Shown here one piece after another: positions 54,801 to 64,000 of a stretch of DNA of 64,000 bases. This DNA is from Oenanthe sinensis (Eukaryota > Streptophyta > Magnoliopsida > Apiales > Apiaceae): the NCBI GenBank assembly GCA_028671895.1, contig CM053795.1:13971501-14035500 (forward strand), read 5' to 3'. Position 1 is the first letter of the stretch. Each line of letters starts with the position of its first letter. Position numbers and translations under genes: made by a program. Under the pieces are notes generated by a model, which worked only from the letters and a program-made list of their open reading frames with translations, had not been told where the DNA came from and did no database searches.

Positions 54801-57659
54801 GCTTCAGACGAAGATCTTCTGTATGCATCTAATCTGACTCACTCTATTAGTACTGTAAGTCTATATATGCCTCAGATTGATAATTTTCTTGACTCAATTT
54901 TCAAAAATTTTACACAGAGAAGTTGTCACTACAAATACGCTTGGTTTGATGATATGCTGTCGTGAGGTGAATTTTTTTTCTAAATTTTTATTAGCAGTTA
55001 TCATATACCTCCTGCTAACATATTTGCTATATAGGCAATAAACATGATGCTAAAACAGCCTCGTGGGGGTCATATATTCAATATTGATGGAGCTGGTTCA
55101 GATGGAAGACCAACACCCAGGTAGGGGTGTGTCCCTGTGCATGTGTCTGTTTCATGTGTAAGATATTATATTACATTTGCAATTCTGGTAAAGCCACTTC
55201 AGCAATTTTTGGGCATTAATGAAACACTGTTGTGTATGCTGGACTTGTATAATACATTGGTGAAGAAAACTCACAGTTACTAAAGGAAATTGATTGTGTA
55301 AGATGTTGCCAAGTTTACAAAAGTGCCTCTCATTTGATTTAAAACATATAAGACCAAAGATATGTGTCAGGAACTCAAAATTATCATCTGTGAAATCTTT
55401 ATAAGGTTAAGTTGCCCTGTTATATATGTGTTCATATTCAATTGGCTGGCTATCCCCGCTCGTGGTCTCTACTTACACAAAGGACCATTCTGCTTCCATT
55501 TGCTAGGTAACCAGATGACCCTAGTTAATGGGTCAGACAACTGACGCTCATTTAAACATAAATCTATAATGTCATGTTGATATGCATACCAAGATCAAGG
55601 TACACACTTATTTACAATATCTTACTATGGTTTCTCCAAATCCCTCTCCCAGCCCCCTTTAATTTACAAAGTTGCAAACATTCCCAGCCGTTGAGAAATG
55701 CATTTATTTGTACTACAAATTTGTTTTAGTATCTTACAAATGATATGACTTTGTTAGATTTGCTGCATATGGAGCGACTAAACGAAGTGTGGTGCATCTA
55801 ACAAAATCATTACAGGTAAATGTTGAACTTACACTCTTATTTTATGGTGATTATTTTATTGCCCCTAAATAATCTTTTCCTTTTAGCCTATATTTCTCAG
55901 TAATTGGGTAATTGCAAAGAGTTTTGACTCATCATTAAATATTCAATAGCACAAAGTTTTTCTGTAAGCAAATCTATATCCATTTCTACTTGGGTTGACT
56001 GTAATATGCAGGCATCCTCGATATAATTACAACAATCTTTTTCCTCGAGCAAATCTAGACCTTATTAAGGATTCCAGGCAGAGAGCAATTGAGTCCCTCT
56101 ACTGAATAGCTACAATATCTATAGTCGTAGTCAATCAATTACAGCATCCATATTTTCTTAAAGATTTTCTCATTTACTGTTTCCTTCTCATTGCAAAAAG
56201 CCTCAGAGCTTGCTTCTAGTTATATACTCGAGTTATTGTGCGATTCTATTTAACATGTGTTGACCTTTACAGGATTATTCTATTTATGTGATACATAATT
56301 TGATAAATCCTTTTACAGGCTGAACTTCAAATGCAGGAAGTAAAAAATGTCATTGTACATAATCTTTCGGTATGTTATGTTTAATTTATACGTCTGTTTT
56401 TTGTTTTTTGTTTTCTAATGTCCGAACTGCAGAGTTAGCTTTCAAATGTGGTCCAGTTTTAATATATATTTTTTCTATACTTGCTCAAACTTTAAATTGT
56501 TTTTAAAAGCTACCAACACAAATAATGTAACTGATTTAATTAGCTATCTATTACTCACAAGTTTCATTATTCAGTCACATTTTTGGCAATGGTATGTTAT
56601 GAACTTGGTACCATCAACCCATTTGGTACCATCAATTCGCCCAGATATAGCAATTTGGCACGAAATCGTGTGGTCTAATTTTCTGGATCAGCTGTGTTTA
56701 TTTTTTTTCTGTCCCTTGCCCACTTCTCTTTGTTTCAAAAAAATTATGTTTTTCTACTTTGCAGCCAGGAATGGTCACAACAGACCTCCTCATGTCCGGT
56801 GCCAACACGAAACAGGTAGAGTGTGTAACTCAGCATTTCTCATTCTCTACGTATAGGCTTCTGACGAAGAAACTAAAAGAAGCTCATACTGCAGGCCAAG
56901 TTTTTTATCAATGTTCTGGCTGAACCAGCAGAAGTGGTAAGATTTTGTTCAACTTGAACGGTGATACAAGCTCTTAATTGTTTCCATTTCACTTTTTAAC
57001 TAATTTTCCATTTAAACATTGGCAGATAGTAGATATAGAGTCGGTATTTATCGTTGAACTGTATGATACAAATATGAGCTCAATTTTCGTGTCATCTGTA
57101 GAGCTTCCATTCTTATTTTTCTGCTGTGCTGCTTTTCTTTTATCTTTATATTTGGATTTAGTTTTAAGTGCTAAATTATTGATTTTTCATTCATTAAAAA
57201 TACAGATATGGGTACAGCTGATTTTGAATTGTTAAATGCTTATTATTGATGCCACTGACTTGTGCACATTTTTTAGATAGTTGCTGGTAGTGATACTAAT
57301 TAAAGCTCGCTCTCCTTTGAAATTTCTTCTACTTCCCCTTTGCAGGTCGCAAAGTACCTTGTCCCAAACATTAGATCGATTCCTGCTAATGGATCAACAA
57401 GACCAACTTACATTCGTTTTCTAACCGGAATCAAAGCTTACTCCAAGATATTCTCAGTTACGAAGTGAAAACTATTATTTTTGTCCTTATATGCATCTCA
57501 CTTGATCATGAAATACTTGAATTATTTCAGACTTTTGCATCTGCCTTGCAACAGACAATACAACTAATGGTTTTATAGAACACTAATACTAAGATTTGTC
57601 CATGTATGTAGAGACTCGCTTTTGGTGCAAGAAGGAACAAATATGTTGTTGAAGAATAA
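51825..57659 (+). CDS. NOL: Chlorophyll(ide) b reductase NOL (NYC1-like), chloroplastic
   Basis: Thirteen exons: 51825-52080, 53105-53173, 54097-54158, 54265-54351, 54753-54820, 54918-54966, 55035-55120, 55758-55815, 56319-56369, 56765-56815, 56895-56936, 57346-57456 and 57612-57659. Phases close to give 345 residues, matching plant NOL. It is a short-chain dehydrogenase that reduces chlorophyll b to 7-hydroxymethyl chlorophyll a in thylakoids, the first step of chlorophyll b and LHCII breakdown, working with NYC1. The Ser/Thr-rich first 60 or so residues are a chloroplast transit peptide. Cofactor motif TGSTKGIG is at 81-88, NNAG at 160-163, catalytic Ser219, and YGATK with Tyr230 and Lys234. 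NOL-typical VHNLSPGMVTTDLLMSGA follows. The start is the ATG at 51825. The donor of exon 12 (TCA|GTTACG) is weak; if it were not spliced, the protein would end VTK at 57466-57468 and lose the conserved C-terminal tail. Confidence 0.93.
52275..52594. mobile_element. hAT-like MITE in NOL intron 1
   Basis: TTTTGTTCACTTG at the left end and, on the minus strand, TGTGTTCACTTTGATGGAAT at the right end form the terminal inverted repeat. Flanks ATCTTAGG (52267-52274) and GTCTTAGG (52595-52602) match at 7 of 8 bases. The interior is rich in GGAATGGAATG on one side and its complement on the other, so the transcript could fold into a hairpin. Confidence 0.75.
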
Positions 57660-58193
57660 CAAAGTTGAAAGTTGGACATCTTACACACCAAGGTTTAAGT
57701 TCATGTCTGTCAACATTCCACCTTTTGTTATAGCCATGTGAGATTCCCAGCCATTAGACACTTATCTATTAGTTCATATATGTAATTGAACGATCATGAC
57801 AGAGCTTATCAACATAATAGTATTCAAGTGCTCTAATCTTACAATTTTTCTCCTCTTCCAGTAGTTTCCCTAAATTATTATCATTGTTTATTTTTACACA
57901 ACACAAATTTCTATCTAGTCAAAATGAACATGCAAACTTGAGAGAAAAAGAGGTCTTACGATAGTTATAGAAAGTGTATCGAAATTTAATATACCAGAGT
58001 ACCATAGTTGTAGAAAGTGCATCAAAATTTACCATAGGCAGGATAAGAACCCGGCACATTAATAATAAACTAATACTAATATGTTGCAAGAAACTTCCAT
58101 ACCATCCAAAAATGACAAGTTTCACTTGTTCATCCTTTCCTATGTTAACATCAATGAAGATTGATGTACAAAACACTATCATTTTCCAAACTG

Positions 58194-60893
58194 CTACGCA
58201 GATGGCAATGTCGTTTCAGTAGGCATGCAATCCGGAATTTCTGGAGCTCTGTGTCTTGCTGCATGCAATTCCTTAAGCAGTTTCACCTCATTAACAACAG
58301 GGGTCAATCTATTTACATCAATCATCTGAACCTTGCTAAAAAGTGCTTGAAACTGTTTAACATAGCCTTCTAGTGCTTCAGTATACGTCTGTTCAATCAT
58401 CAACCGCTTCAACCTATCTTCCTTCTCTTGTTGCTGGCGTTGCTTCTCTAGATCTGTGGTGCTCAATACAAGACCCCCTGAACCAGCATCCTTGTAAATA
58501 GGCTCTTCAGGAAGCCTACATTGCTGTCTGTATTCATAGAAGATATTTCTATTTACTTTCAAAGCCTCCCTGTAACCGTTGACAAGTTCTCCAAGTAGAT
58601 CGAGCTCACGCTCAAGCCGATATATCTCTTTATCCTTTTTGTGCAGTTCTTCATTCTTGTTCCTTTGCAAATTTTCAATGATACTGTCCCTTTGCTGCAG
58701 CTCTTGAAGAAAATACTGTTGATTCACATTTAGTTGATTATAAGCCCGATCCTTCTCCTCGTAGATTATCTTGGCTTTTTCGATGTATTGTCTTACTTGG
58801 CCCATACAAAACCTAAAATCAGAAGCATTATGATCCCAACCAACATCAGTCCTGATCCTTTTACTTCCATCAAGATGTGAAGTATCCTGCTCATAGACAA
58901 TGCCTCTCTTGTGACCATTACCAGCCATAGAAGGACAACCAATCATCGGTTGTTTTTCAGCATTTGAAGCAAAAAGCTCCATCGATGAGTTTTCATTAAG
59001 TTGTTGTCCCTGCAAATTCAGAGGCAAGTGGGTTGTTTTAAATCCCTGGAGTACACCTGTCAAATCAGCCCCTTGAACTGAGCCATAATTTGGTGCAATA
59101 TTACATTCTATTGTATCCTCGAGTTCTTCCTCTTCCTCATCCTCATCCTCATCTTCATCTTCTTCTTCTGCCTCAACTTGATCCATCATTTCATCCCCTT
59201 CTGACTCCTCCACATCCTCTGCTTCCATATGCTCTCCCTCTTCCATGTACTCCTCTTCTTCCGTCTCTAGCTGCCCAACTTCTTGTTTTCCATAATTTGG
59301 TACAATATTACATTCTATTGTATCCTCGAGTTCTTCCTCTTCCTCTTCCTCATCTTCATATTCTGCCTCAAGTTGATCCATCATTTCATCCCCTTTTGAC
59401 TCCTCCACATCCTCTGCTTCCATATGCTCCCTCTCTTCCATGTGCTCCTCTTCTTCCGTTTCTAGCTGCCCAACTTCCTGTTTTATTTCCTCGTTACCAT
59501 CAGAACCCCTACCTTCTCCAAAAATACAAGGCTTCAAGAAATGTTTGCCTTCTTTTTCATATCCAAAAGAATACTGATGACCACACTTTGTCACTGGGCA
59601 CTTTCCAACAGCCATCCTCGTATCATCCTTGATCTCTTCATTTTGGGCTATATCTTGCTGCCCCAAAGTCAATCTAATATTGGGTTCTTCTAAAACAGAT
59701 TTGTCCTGTTCCTTGATCAAATCATAGAAGCTACCAACCGCATCTTTCTTCACTCCTTCGACCTTTACCGCCACCTCCTCATGGGGCCCTTTCTTAACTT
59801 CTTCCACCTCCTCGTGGGGCCTTTCCTTCAACAAGTTGATGCCGTCCATCCCCACCTCATCCACCTTCTCAGCCTCTTCCAACAAGTCCTTATCTTTCAC
59901 TTTTCCATCTACCTTAACCTTAGTTATATCCTCCTCGCTCAATGCTTTTTCTTCTTCCTTCGTCTCCTCATTAACGGCTACATCCTCACTCTCCTCGTCA
60001 AACAAATCCCTCCGCTGAGACTTCATAAAATACTGCATATGAGAAGCATAATAACACATACGTAACTGATCCCTCTGTTTCAATTCATTCTCCGCCATAA
60101 CCCAAATCAACTTAGCCCAATCCACCTTCTCCGGAAGCCCATCCCTAATCAACCCCATCCAAATCTCAACTTCATTCGGCATCACCCAATCACCCCCATG
60201 CAAAACCACCCAACTCCACACAAAATCCTCCACAAACTCAATACATTCCTCCGAAACCTTCTCCAAATCCACATCAATAGCCGCCTCCGCCACACTCCCA
60301 ACAACTTTATCCTTCTTCATAGGCGACGGCAACTTCAACACCGAAGCAAACTTACTCCTATTCACATTAACCCTAACCCCATTCACAAAACAACATTTCT
60401 TGACAACATCATAAGAAACAATAAACTGGGCAACAAGATCATCTCTAATAACCTCATCAAACTCAACATGAACAAAATCCCACAACCCAAGACGCTTAAG
60501 CAACACTTCATGCTTATCAAAATCAAATCTTTTTAATGGGACAAAGGGAATTAGGGTTCCTAATTGAAACAAGTTTTGAACTTTCTTATCAATTGCTCTT
60601 TGCTTCTGGTTCACAAAAGCTAATCTACGTTTATTATATTTCCTACGATTAGGTAACTTAGCAGTACTTTTTTGAACCATACCTGAATATTCCTCTTCTT
60701 CTTCTTGTTCTTCTTGGTCTGCAATTAATCGGGTCGGGTCGGGTTTCTGTGGGTTTTGAATAGTTAAAATTTCTAGGGATTGTGTATTGTTTGGGTGATC
60801 AAACGAAATGGGGTTCTCAAACTGGGAAAAATGGCGGTGTTGCAGTGGTGTAGAATCTGGGTCTGGATTTTCAGATTGAGAGGGACTGTTCAT
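58194..60893 (-). CDS. Uncharacterised acidic coiled-coil plant protein
   Basis: A single continuous frame of 899 residues from the ATG at 60893 (MNSPSQSENPDPDS). A further 60 bases upstream stay open but contain no ATG. I do not recognise the family. A basic segment (about 70-100, RRKYNKRRLAF) could be a nuclear signal. A folded region follows (about 95-310) with Trp-rich blocks such as FVWSWVVLHGGDWV. Then comes a very acidic Glu/Asp region with a tandem duplication (about 470-604, each copy ending in ELEDTIECNI.PNYG), and a helical, coiled-coil C-terminal part (about 700-850, rich in Glu, Lys and Gln with heptad spacing). Two cysteine pairs in CPVTKCGH and a later C could bind metal, but this is weak. 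The N-terminal region has a faint resemblance to plant transposon-associated domains (see findings). Codon use looks like an ordinary host gene. Confidence 0.75.
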   Translation of the reverse strand: MNSPSQSENPDPDSTPLQHRHFSQFENPISFDHPNNTQSLEILTIQNPQKPDPTRLIADQEEQEEEEEYSGMVQKSTAKLPNRRKYNKRRLAFVNQKQRAIDKKVQNLFQLGTLIPFVPLKRFDFDKHEVLLKRLGLWDFVHVEFDEVIRDDLVAQFIVSYDVVKKCCFVNGVRVNVNRSKFASVLKLPSPMKKDKVVGSVAEAAIDVDLEKVSEECIEFVEDFVWSWVVLHGGDWVMPNEVEIWMGLIRDGLPEKVDWAKLIWVMAENELKQRDQLRMCYYASHMQYFMKSQRRDLFDEESEDVAVNEETKEEEKALSEEDITKVKVDGKVKDKDLLEEAEKVDEVGMDGINLLKERPHEEVEEVKKGPHEEVAVKVEGVKKDAVGSFYDLIKEQDKSVLEEPNIRLTLGQQDIAQNEEIKDDTRMAVGKCPVTKCGHQYSFGYEKEGKHFLKPCIFGEGRGSDGNEEIKQEVGQLETEEEEHMEEREHMEAEDVEESKGDEMMDQLEAEYEDEEEEEEELEDTIECNIVPNYGKQEVGQLETEEEEYMEEGEHMEAEDVEESEGDEMMDQVEAEEEDEDEDEDEEEEELEDTIECNIAPNYGSVQGADLTGVLQGFKTTHLPLNLQGQQLNENSSMELFASNAEKQPMIGCPSMAGNGHKRGIVYEQDTSHLDGSKRIRTDVGWDHNASDFRFCMGQVRQYIEKAKIIYEEKDRAYNQLNVNQQYFLQELQQRDSIIENLQRNKNEELHKKDKEIYRLERELDLLGELVNGYREALKVNRNIFYEYRQQCRLPEEPIYKDAGSGGLVLSTTDLEKQRQQQEKEDRLKRLMIEQTYTEALEGYVKQFQALFSKVQMIDVNRLTPVVNEVKLLKELHAARHRAPEIPDCMPTETTLPSA
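59083..59484 (-). repeat. Tandem duplication encoding the acidic region of the unknown protein
   Basis: CCATAATTTGG occurs at 59083 and 59290, and the following about 195-207 bases are near-identical between the copies except for the number of Asp/Glu codons. Both copies are in frame. Similarity is high enough that the duplication must be fairly recent or is kept alike by conversion. Confidence 0.9.
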
Positions 60894-60953
60894 GCCTATT
60901 TTTCTTATTTTTAGGGTTTGGTTTTTAGGTTTGTGGGTTAACTCAAACGTCAA

Positions 60954-61976
60954 ACCTCCAAACTCTCCTCACAATTTTTATCTGCAAAGTGTGTTTTTTT
61001 TTAATTTATTTCTGCCGAGTGCTATTTATTTGGAAAGCTCAACTTATTTCCTTTCAAAAAAAACATACCATAACAAAATTAACATTTAATTTATTATTAT
61101 ATTACGATAAATAATAGCAATATTATTTAGGATTATAATTAAATGTATACGATATTTCCGGAACAATATACAGTAAAATACTAGAGCAACGTGATCGGTT
61201 CAGTTACCGTGTCGGTTCTCCTATAATTTAGGATTAATTTAAGTATTGTGAGAATTAATAATTTAGCTTGATCATTTGTATAAAATAATTTTCAATTTTG
61301 ATTAAAATTCCCTCTTTCAAAATTAATTTTGATTATAATTACCTTCCCCGCTCATTTCTTCATTTAATTTAAATACAAAAATATCCACTGTGCTACACGG
61401 CTAGTCGGCTACACCACACCGACCTACGGAAAGTTTACGAGAAAACTTACATGAATGAGCGACCAATTTGTCAAGAAATGGAGTATTAATTTAGGGGTCA
61501 TCTTATTCATGAATTTTAGAAACCCGTAATTTATGGAGTTTTGATACCTTAATGCAAAGTCACTATGAGATAGATGTATAAGGAATCAAATCAAAATTTT
61601 ATTATTTTTATCTTTATTTATAGAATTATATGTTATTTTTTTTAAAAAAAAATTATAATGATATTGTTTAATATTTAATAAATAATGGTAATTTATTTTT
61701 CATATTAATTACATATATTTTTTTATTTATTAAAATATATATTAAATTAACAAATTTATTACATCATTTAACCAGACACATTCAACCAAACATGTGATAT
61801 CAGGAATGATCCTCATACCACTTTAAGCCGACTCCTGATTTCAACCCCGTATAAATCAAACGCGGCTTAAAACTCTCAGCCAAGTAATATTATAAAAAAT
61901 TATTTAGATATAAAATATTGTTTAATGAAAAATATCGACTAATTATTTGACTTTAAGTGATCAAAAAGAATGTTAA
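60954..61976. other. AT-rich intergenic DNA
   Basis: Upstream of the unknown gene. The first part presumably holds its promoter, but I cannot point to a convincing TATA box. There is no coding region or recognisable element. Confidence 0.4.
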
Positions 61977-62242
61977 TACTCCTGTCATCCGAAATTAGTT
62001 GTCTATTTTATTTTTTGTGATTTACTTTTTGTGTGATTAATTTTTTATAGTAATTTAAAAATAATATATAATTAAAAAATTAAAATTTTGTAATAATAAT
62101 ATATATGTATATATGCTACTTTAAAATGTATTTTTTATATTTTTTAAAATTTTAAAAAAAATATATTTAAATTTCAATCAAAAATTAATTCACTTGTCCA
62201 TAAAATATCAAAATAGATAACTAATTAGTGACGAATAGAGTA
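61977..62242. mobile_element. Stowaway-like MITE, 266 bases
   Basis: The left end TACTCCTGTCATCCGAAATT and the right end (minus strand TACTCTATTCGTCACTAATT) form an inverted repeat continuing into AGTTGTCTATTTT and AGTTATCTATTTT. The element is bounded by TA. The interior is AT-rich and non-coding. Confidence 0.7.
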
Positions 62243-63290
62243 GTATAAATATTTATAATATAAGATTCTGAAAGGATATCATAAGAATATTTCAATCATT
62301 TTTTTATTATTAAATTTCGATAAATGAATTCCATATTAGAAAATTTTATTCATCGATAAATTATTCATTTATCGAAATTAAAAATATACCGTGTCTATTA
62401 TATTTGAATTAAAAAATATTATTCAATTGATGAGTTTAATTATTTAACGACTATTCATTTACTGAAATTCACTATAATAATATTAATATTGTAAGATATT
62501 TTATTTATTATCTTTTATACAATACTTACAATTCTCTCTCTCTCTCTAATATTTCCAAAACTCTCCCATCTTAATATGAATCACTCATTTTGAAATCATT
62601 TCTCGTGTATGTATAATTTTTTCAAAAAACATATACATATATAAATGAAAATATTAATAAATATTTAATTTGATATTTTTAATAAATACAAAATATAAAT
62701 AATTAATATAAAAATTAATTCATTGCTATTTATCGAATAGTAGATAACATTATTATAAATTTTTAATTTAATTTCTCATACTCATATATGATATTAAAAA
62801 CTCGTATTTTATAAATTTTATTAAACCTTAATTTAACAGTAAATTAAATAAATAAACTAAATATCTACAAGAAAAGAACTTTTTTGTCATCTTATTTACC
62901 TTAAGTTTGCTTAAGTTTGGTTATACAAAATTCTAACGATACAATTTTTATTAAATTTAACAATTGTTATATTTATTAAAAACTATATCATTAATATAAT
63001 AATTGATCACAATTAATTAAATATTGAGAATAATTTCCTAACTAAAACACATGTCATATTATTCTGCTAAATAAAATACACAAATATTATATTTATATAA
63101 ATATAAATATAAATAAAATATATAAAAAATTACATAAAAATCTATACATATAATATTAAATAAAGTTTACATTATAATTATTGAAATAAAATAAATTCAA
63201 TTCATATAAAATAAGTTAAAAGTATTAAAAAATTGATCCGTTCCAAAGCTAGTATATTAGTATATTAATAATCATCAATATGAATATGAA
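62243..63290. other. Very AT-rich intergenic DNA
   Basis: Long A and T runs with short repeats such as ATTTATCGA..TTCATTTATCG near 62320-62370. There is no gene and no structure I can name with confidence. Confidence 0.4.
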
Positions 63291-63299
63291 TGAGAAAAA

Positions 63300-63940
63300 T
63301 CTGACGCAAACCGAAACCGAACCAAAAACCGCATATTTGGTTATTGGTTTGATTACGGTTTTTAATTTTTGAAATCGTACATGATTGGTTTGGTTTTGAT
63401 TTTTATACGAAACTGAACCAACTAAAAACCGAACCACACCAAATTAATATATATATTATTTTTATTGTAATTATTAAATTATTAAATTAATATATATTAT
63501 AAATTAAATAATTAATAGTTAATGAAAGAAGCGTATATTTATAAATCTAGGAGAAGTACTTACATTACGTCTTGTATTAATTAAATCATATATTAATTTA
63601 GTGTCTTTTTAAGCAAAATTAATCACATTCATTTATTTTTGTTAATAAAAATAATATTAGTAATTTGTATATAAAATGATTCATGACATCAAATAATATC
63701 AAATTTAACGTACGATAATACAAAAATATTCCCTACATATCTTTTTATTATTTAAATGTGAAAAAATAAAAAAATATATTTATTTTTTATATAAATTTTA
63801 AAACCAAAATCGCACCACTAAAAACTGAACCACAATTTTTAAAATCGAATCGAAAGAATAATATTTAGTTCGGTTTTGATTTCTATTTTCTAAAACCGCA
63901 CAGAAGTGTGTTGGTGCAGTTTCACACTCATCTATATCCA
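63300..63940. mobile_element. Possible hAT-like element with AACCGAACC repeats
   Basis: AAACCGAAACCGAACC-type sequence at 63309-63440 and inverted or related sequence at 63800-63910 bracket AT-rich DNA, the same organisation as the element at 2011-2828. Terminal repeats and target duplication are not clear, so the ends are approximate. Confidence 0.4.
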
Positions 63941-63975
63941 TGTGTTAATATTAAACAGAGAAACAAAAAAGATAT

Positions 63976-64000
63976 AATTCCTCCGTCCCATAATATTAGT
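63976..64000. mobile_element. Start of a Stowaway-like MITE, cut by the window end
   Basis: CCTCCGTCCCATAATATTAG matches the common plant Stowaway terminal pattern (CTCCGTCCC). The rest lies outside the window. Confidence 0.5.

Noticed and set aside
59090..59632. 180-codon Leu/Pro/His-rich frame antisense to the acidic protein
   Set aside because: Complement of GAA/GAG-rich codons; composition fully explained by the opposite strand.

Overview
The window is AT-rich nuclear DNA of a flowering plant, most likely a eudicot. Genes have many short exons with GT-AG introns, the products are plant-specific (a chlorophyll b reductase of the NOL type, a plant DExH3-type helicase, a plant family GH3 beta-glucosidase, a PPR protein), and intergenic DNA is packed with plant transposons: Ty1/copia, Mutator-like, hAT-like, Stowaway-like and possible Helitron copies. 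I cannot fix the family or species. No bacterial, organellar, rRNA, tRNA or CRISPR locus was seen.

Layout. 1-2943: low-complexity purine-rich DNA, a Mutator-like foldback element (1131-1996) and an hAT-like element (2011-2828). 2944-4291 (+): a PPR gene resembling Arabidopsis At1g03540, broken by an internal deletion with frame change. 4292-7861: intergenic, with a SINE-like insert and a short TIR element. 7862-13273 (-): a complete ten-exon GH3 beta-glucosidase/exohydrolase gene (666 aa) plus a 5'UTR exon; three local tandem duplications lie in it, one copying the active-site exon. 14460-16438: transposon-rich spacer with a 1.47-kb hAT-like element. 16676-31954 (+): a 19-exon DExH-box RNA helicase (1158 aa, DExH3-like). 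35283-36068 (-): intronless coding region for spliceosomal SmB. 36517-37677: a Mutator-like element with a GC-richer core. 37978-49870 (-): a complete, very young Ty1/copia retrotransposon with near-identical 1485-bp LTRs and a GAATC target duplication. It interrupts a family of degenerate repeats that resumes at 49871-51592. 51825-57659 (+): NOL chlorophyll(ide) b reductase, 13 exons, 345 aa. 58194-60893 (-): an unrecognised 899-aa acidic coiled-coil protein. 60894-64000: AT-rich spacer with MITEs.

The host genes are unrelated housekeeping or metabolic genes (RNA metabolism, splicing, cell-wall or glucoside hydrolysis, chlorophyll breakdown) and form no pathway or operon. Exon boundaries were set by reading splice sites and checking codon phase across every junction; for GH3, the helicase and NOL all phases close and give full-length proteins. 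The most notable material is the recent copia element: a U3 array of about ten GGGAGACTTT-type repeats directly upstream of its TATA box, and a gag-pol junction with several stops next to a splice-acceptor-like sequence. The duplicated GH3 exon is also notable, because its spare copy has lost the nucleophile aspartate. I found no clear candidate for a wholly new multi-gene system.
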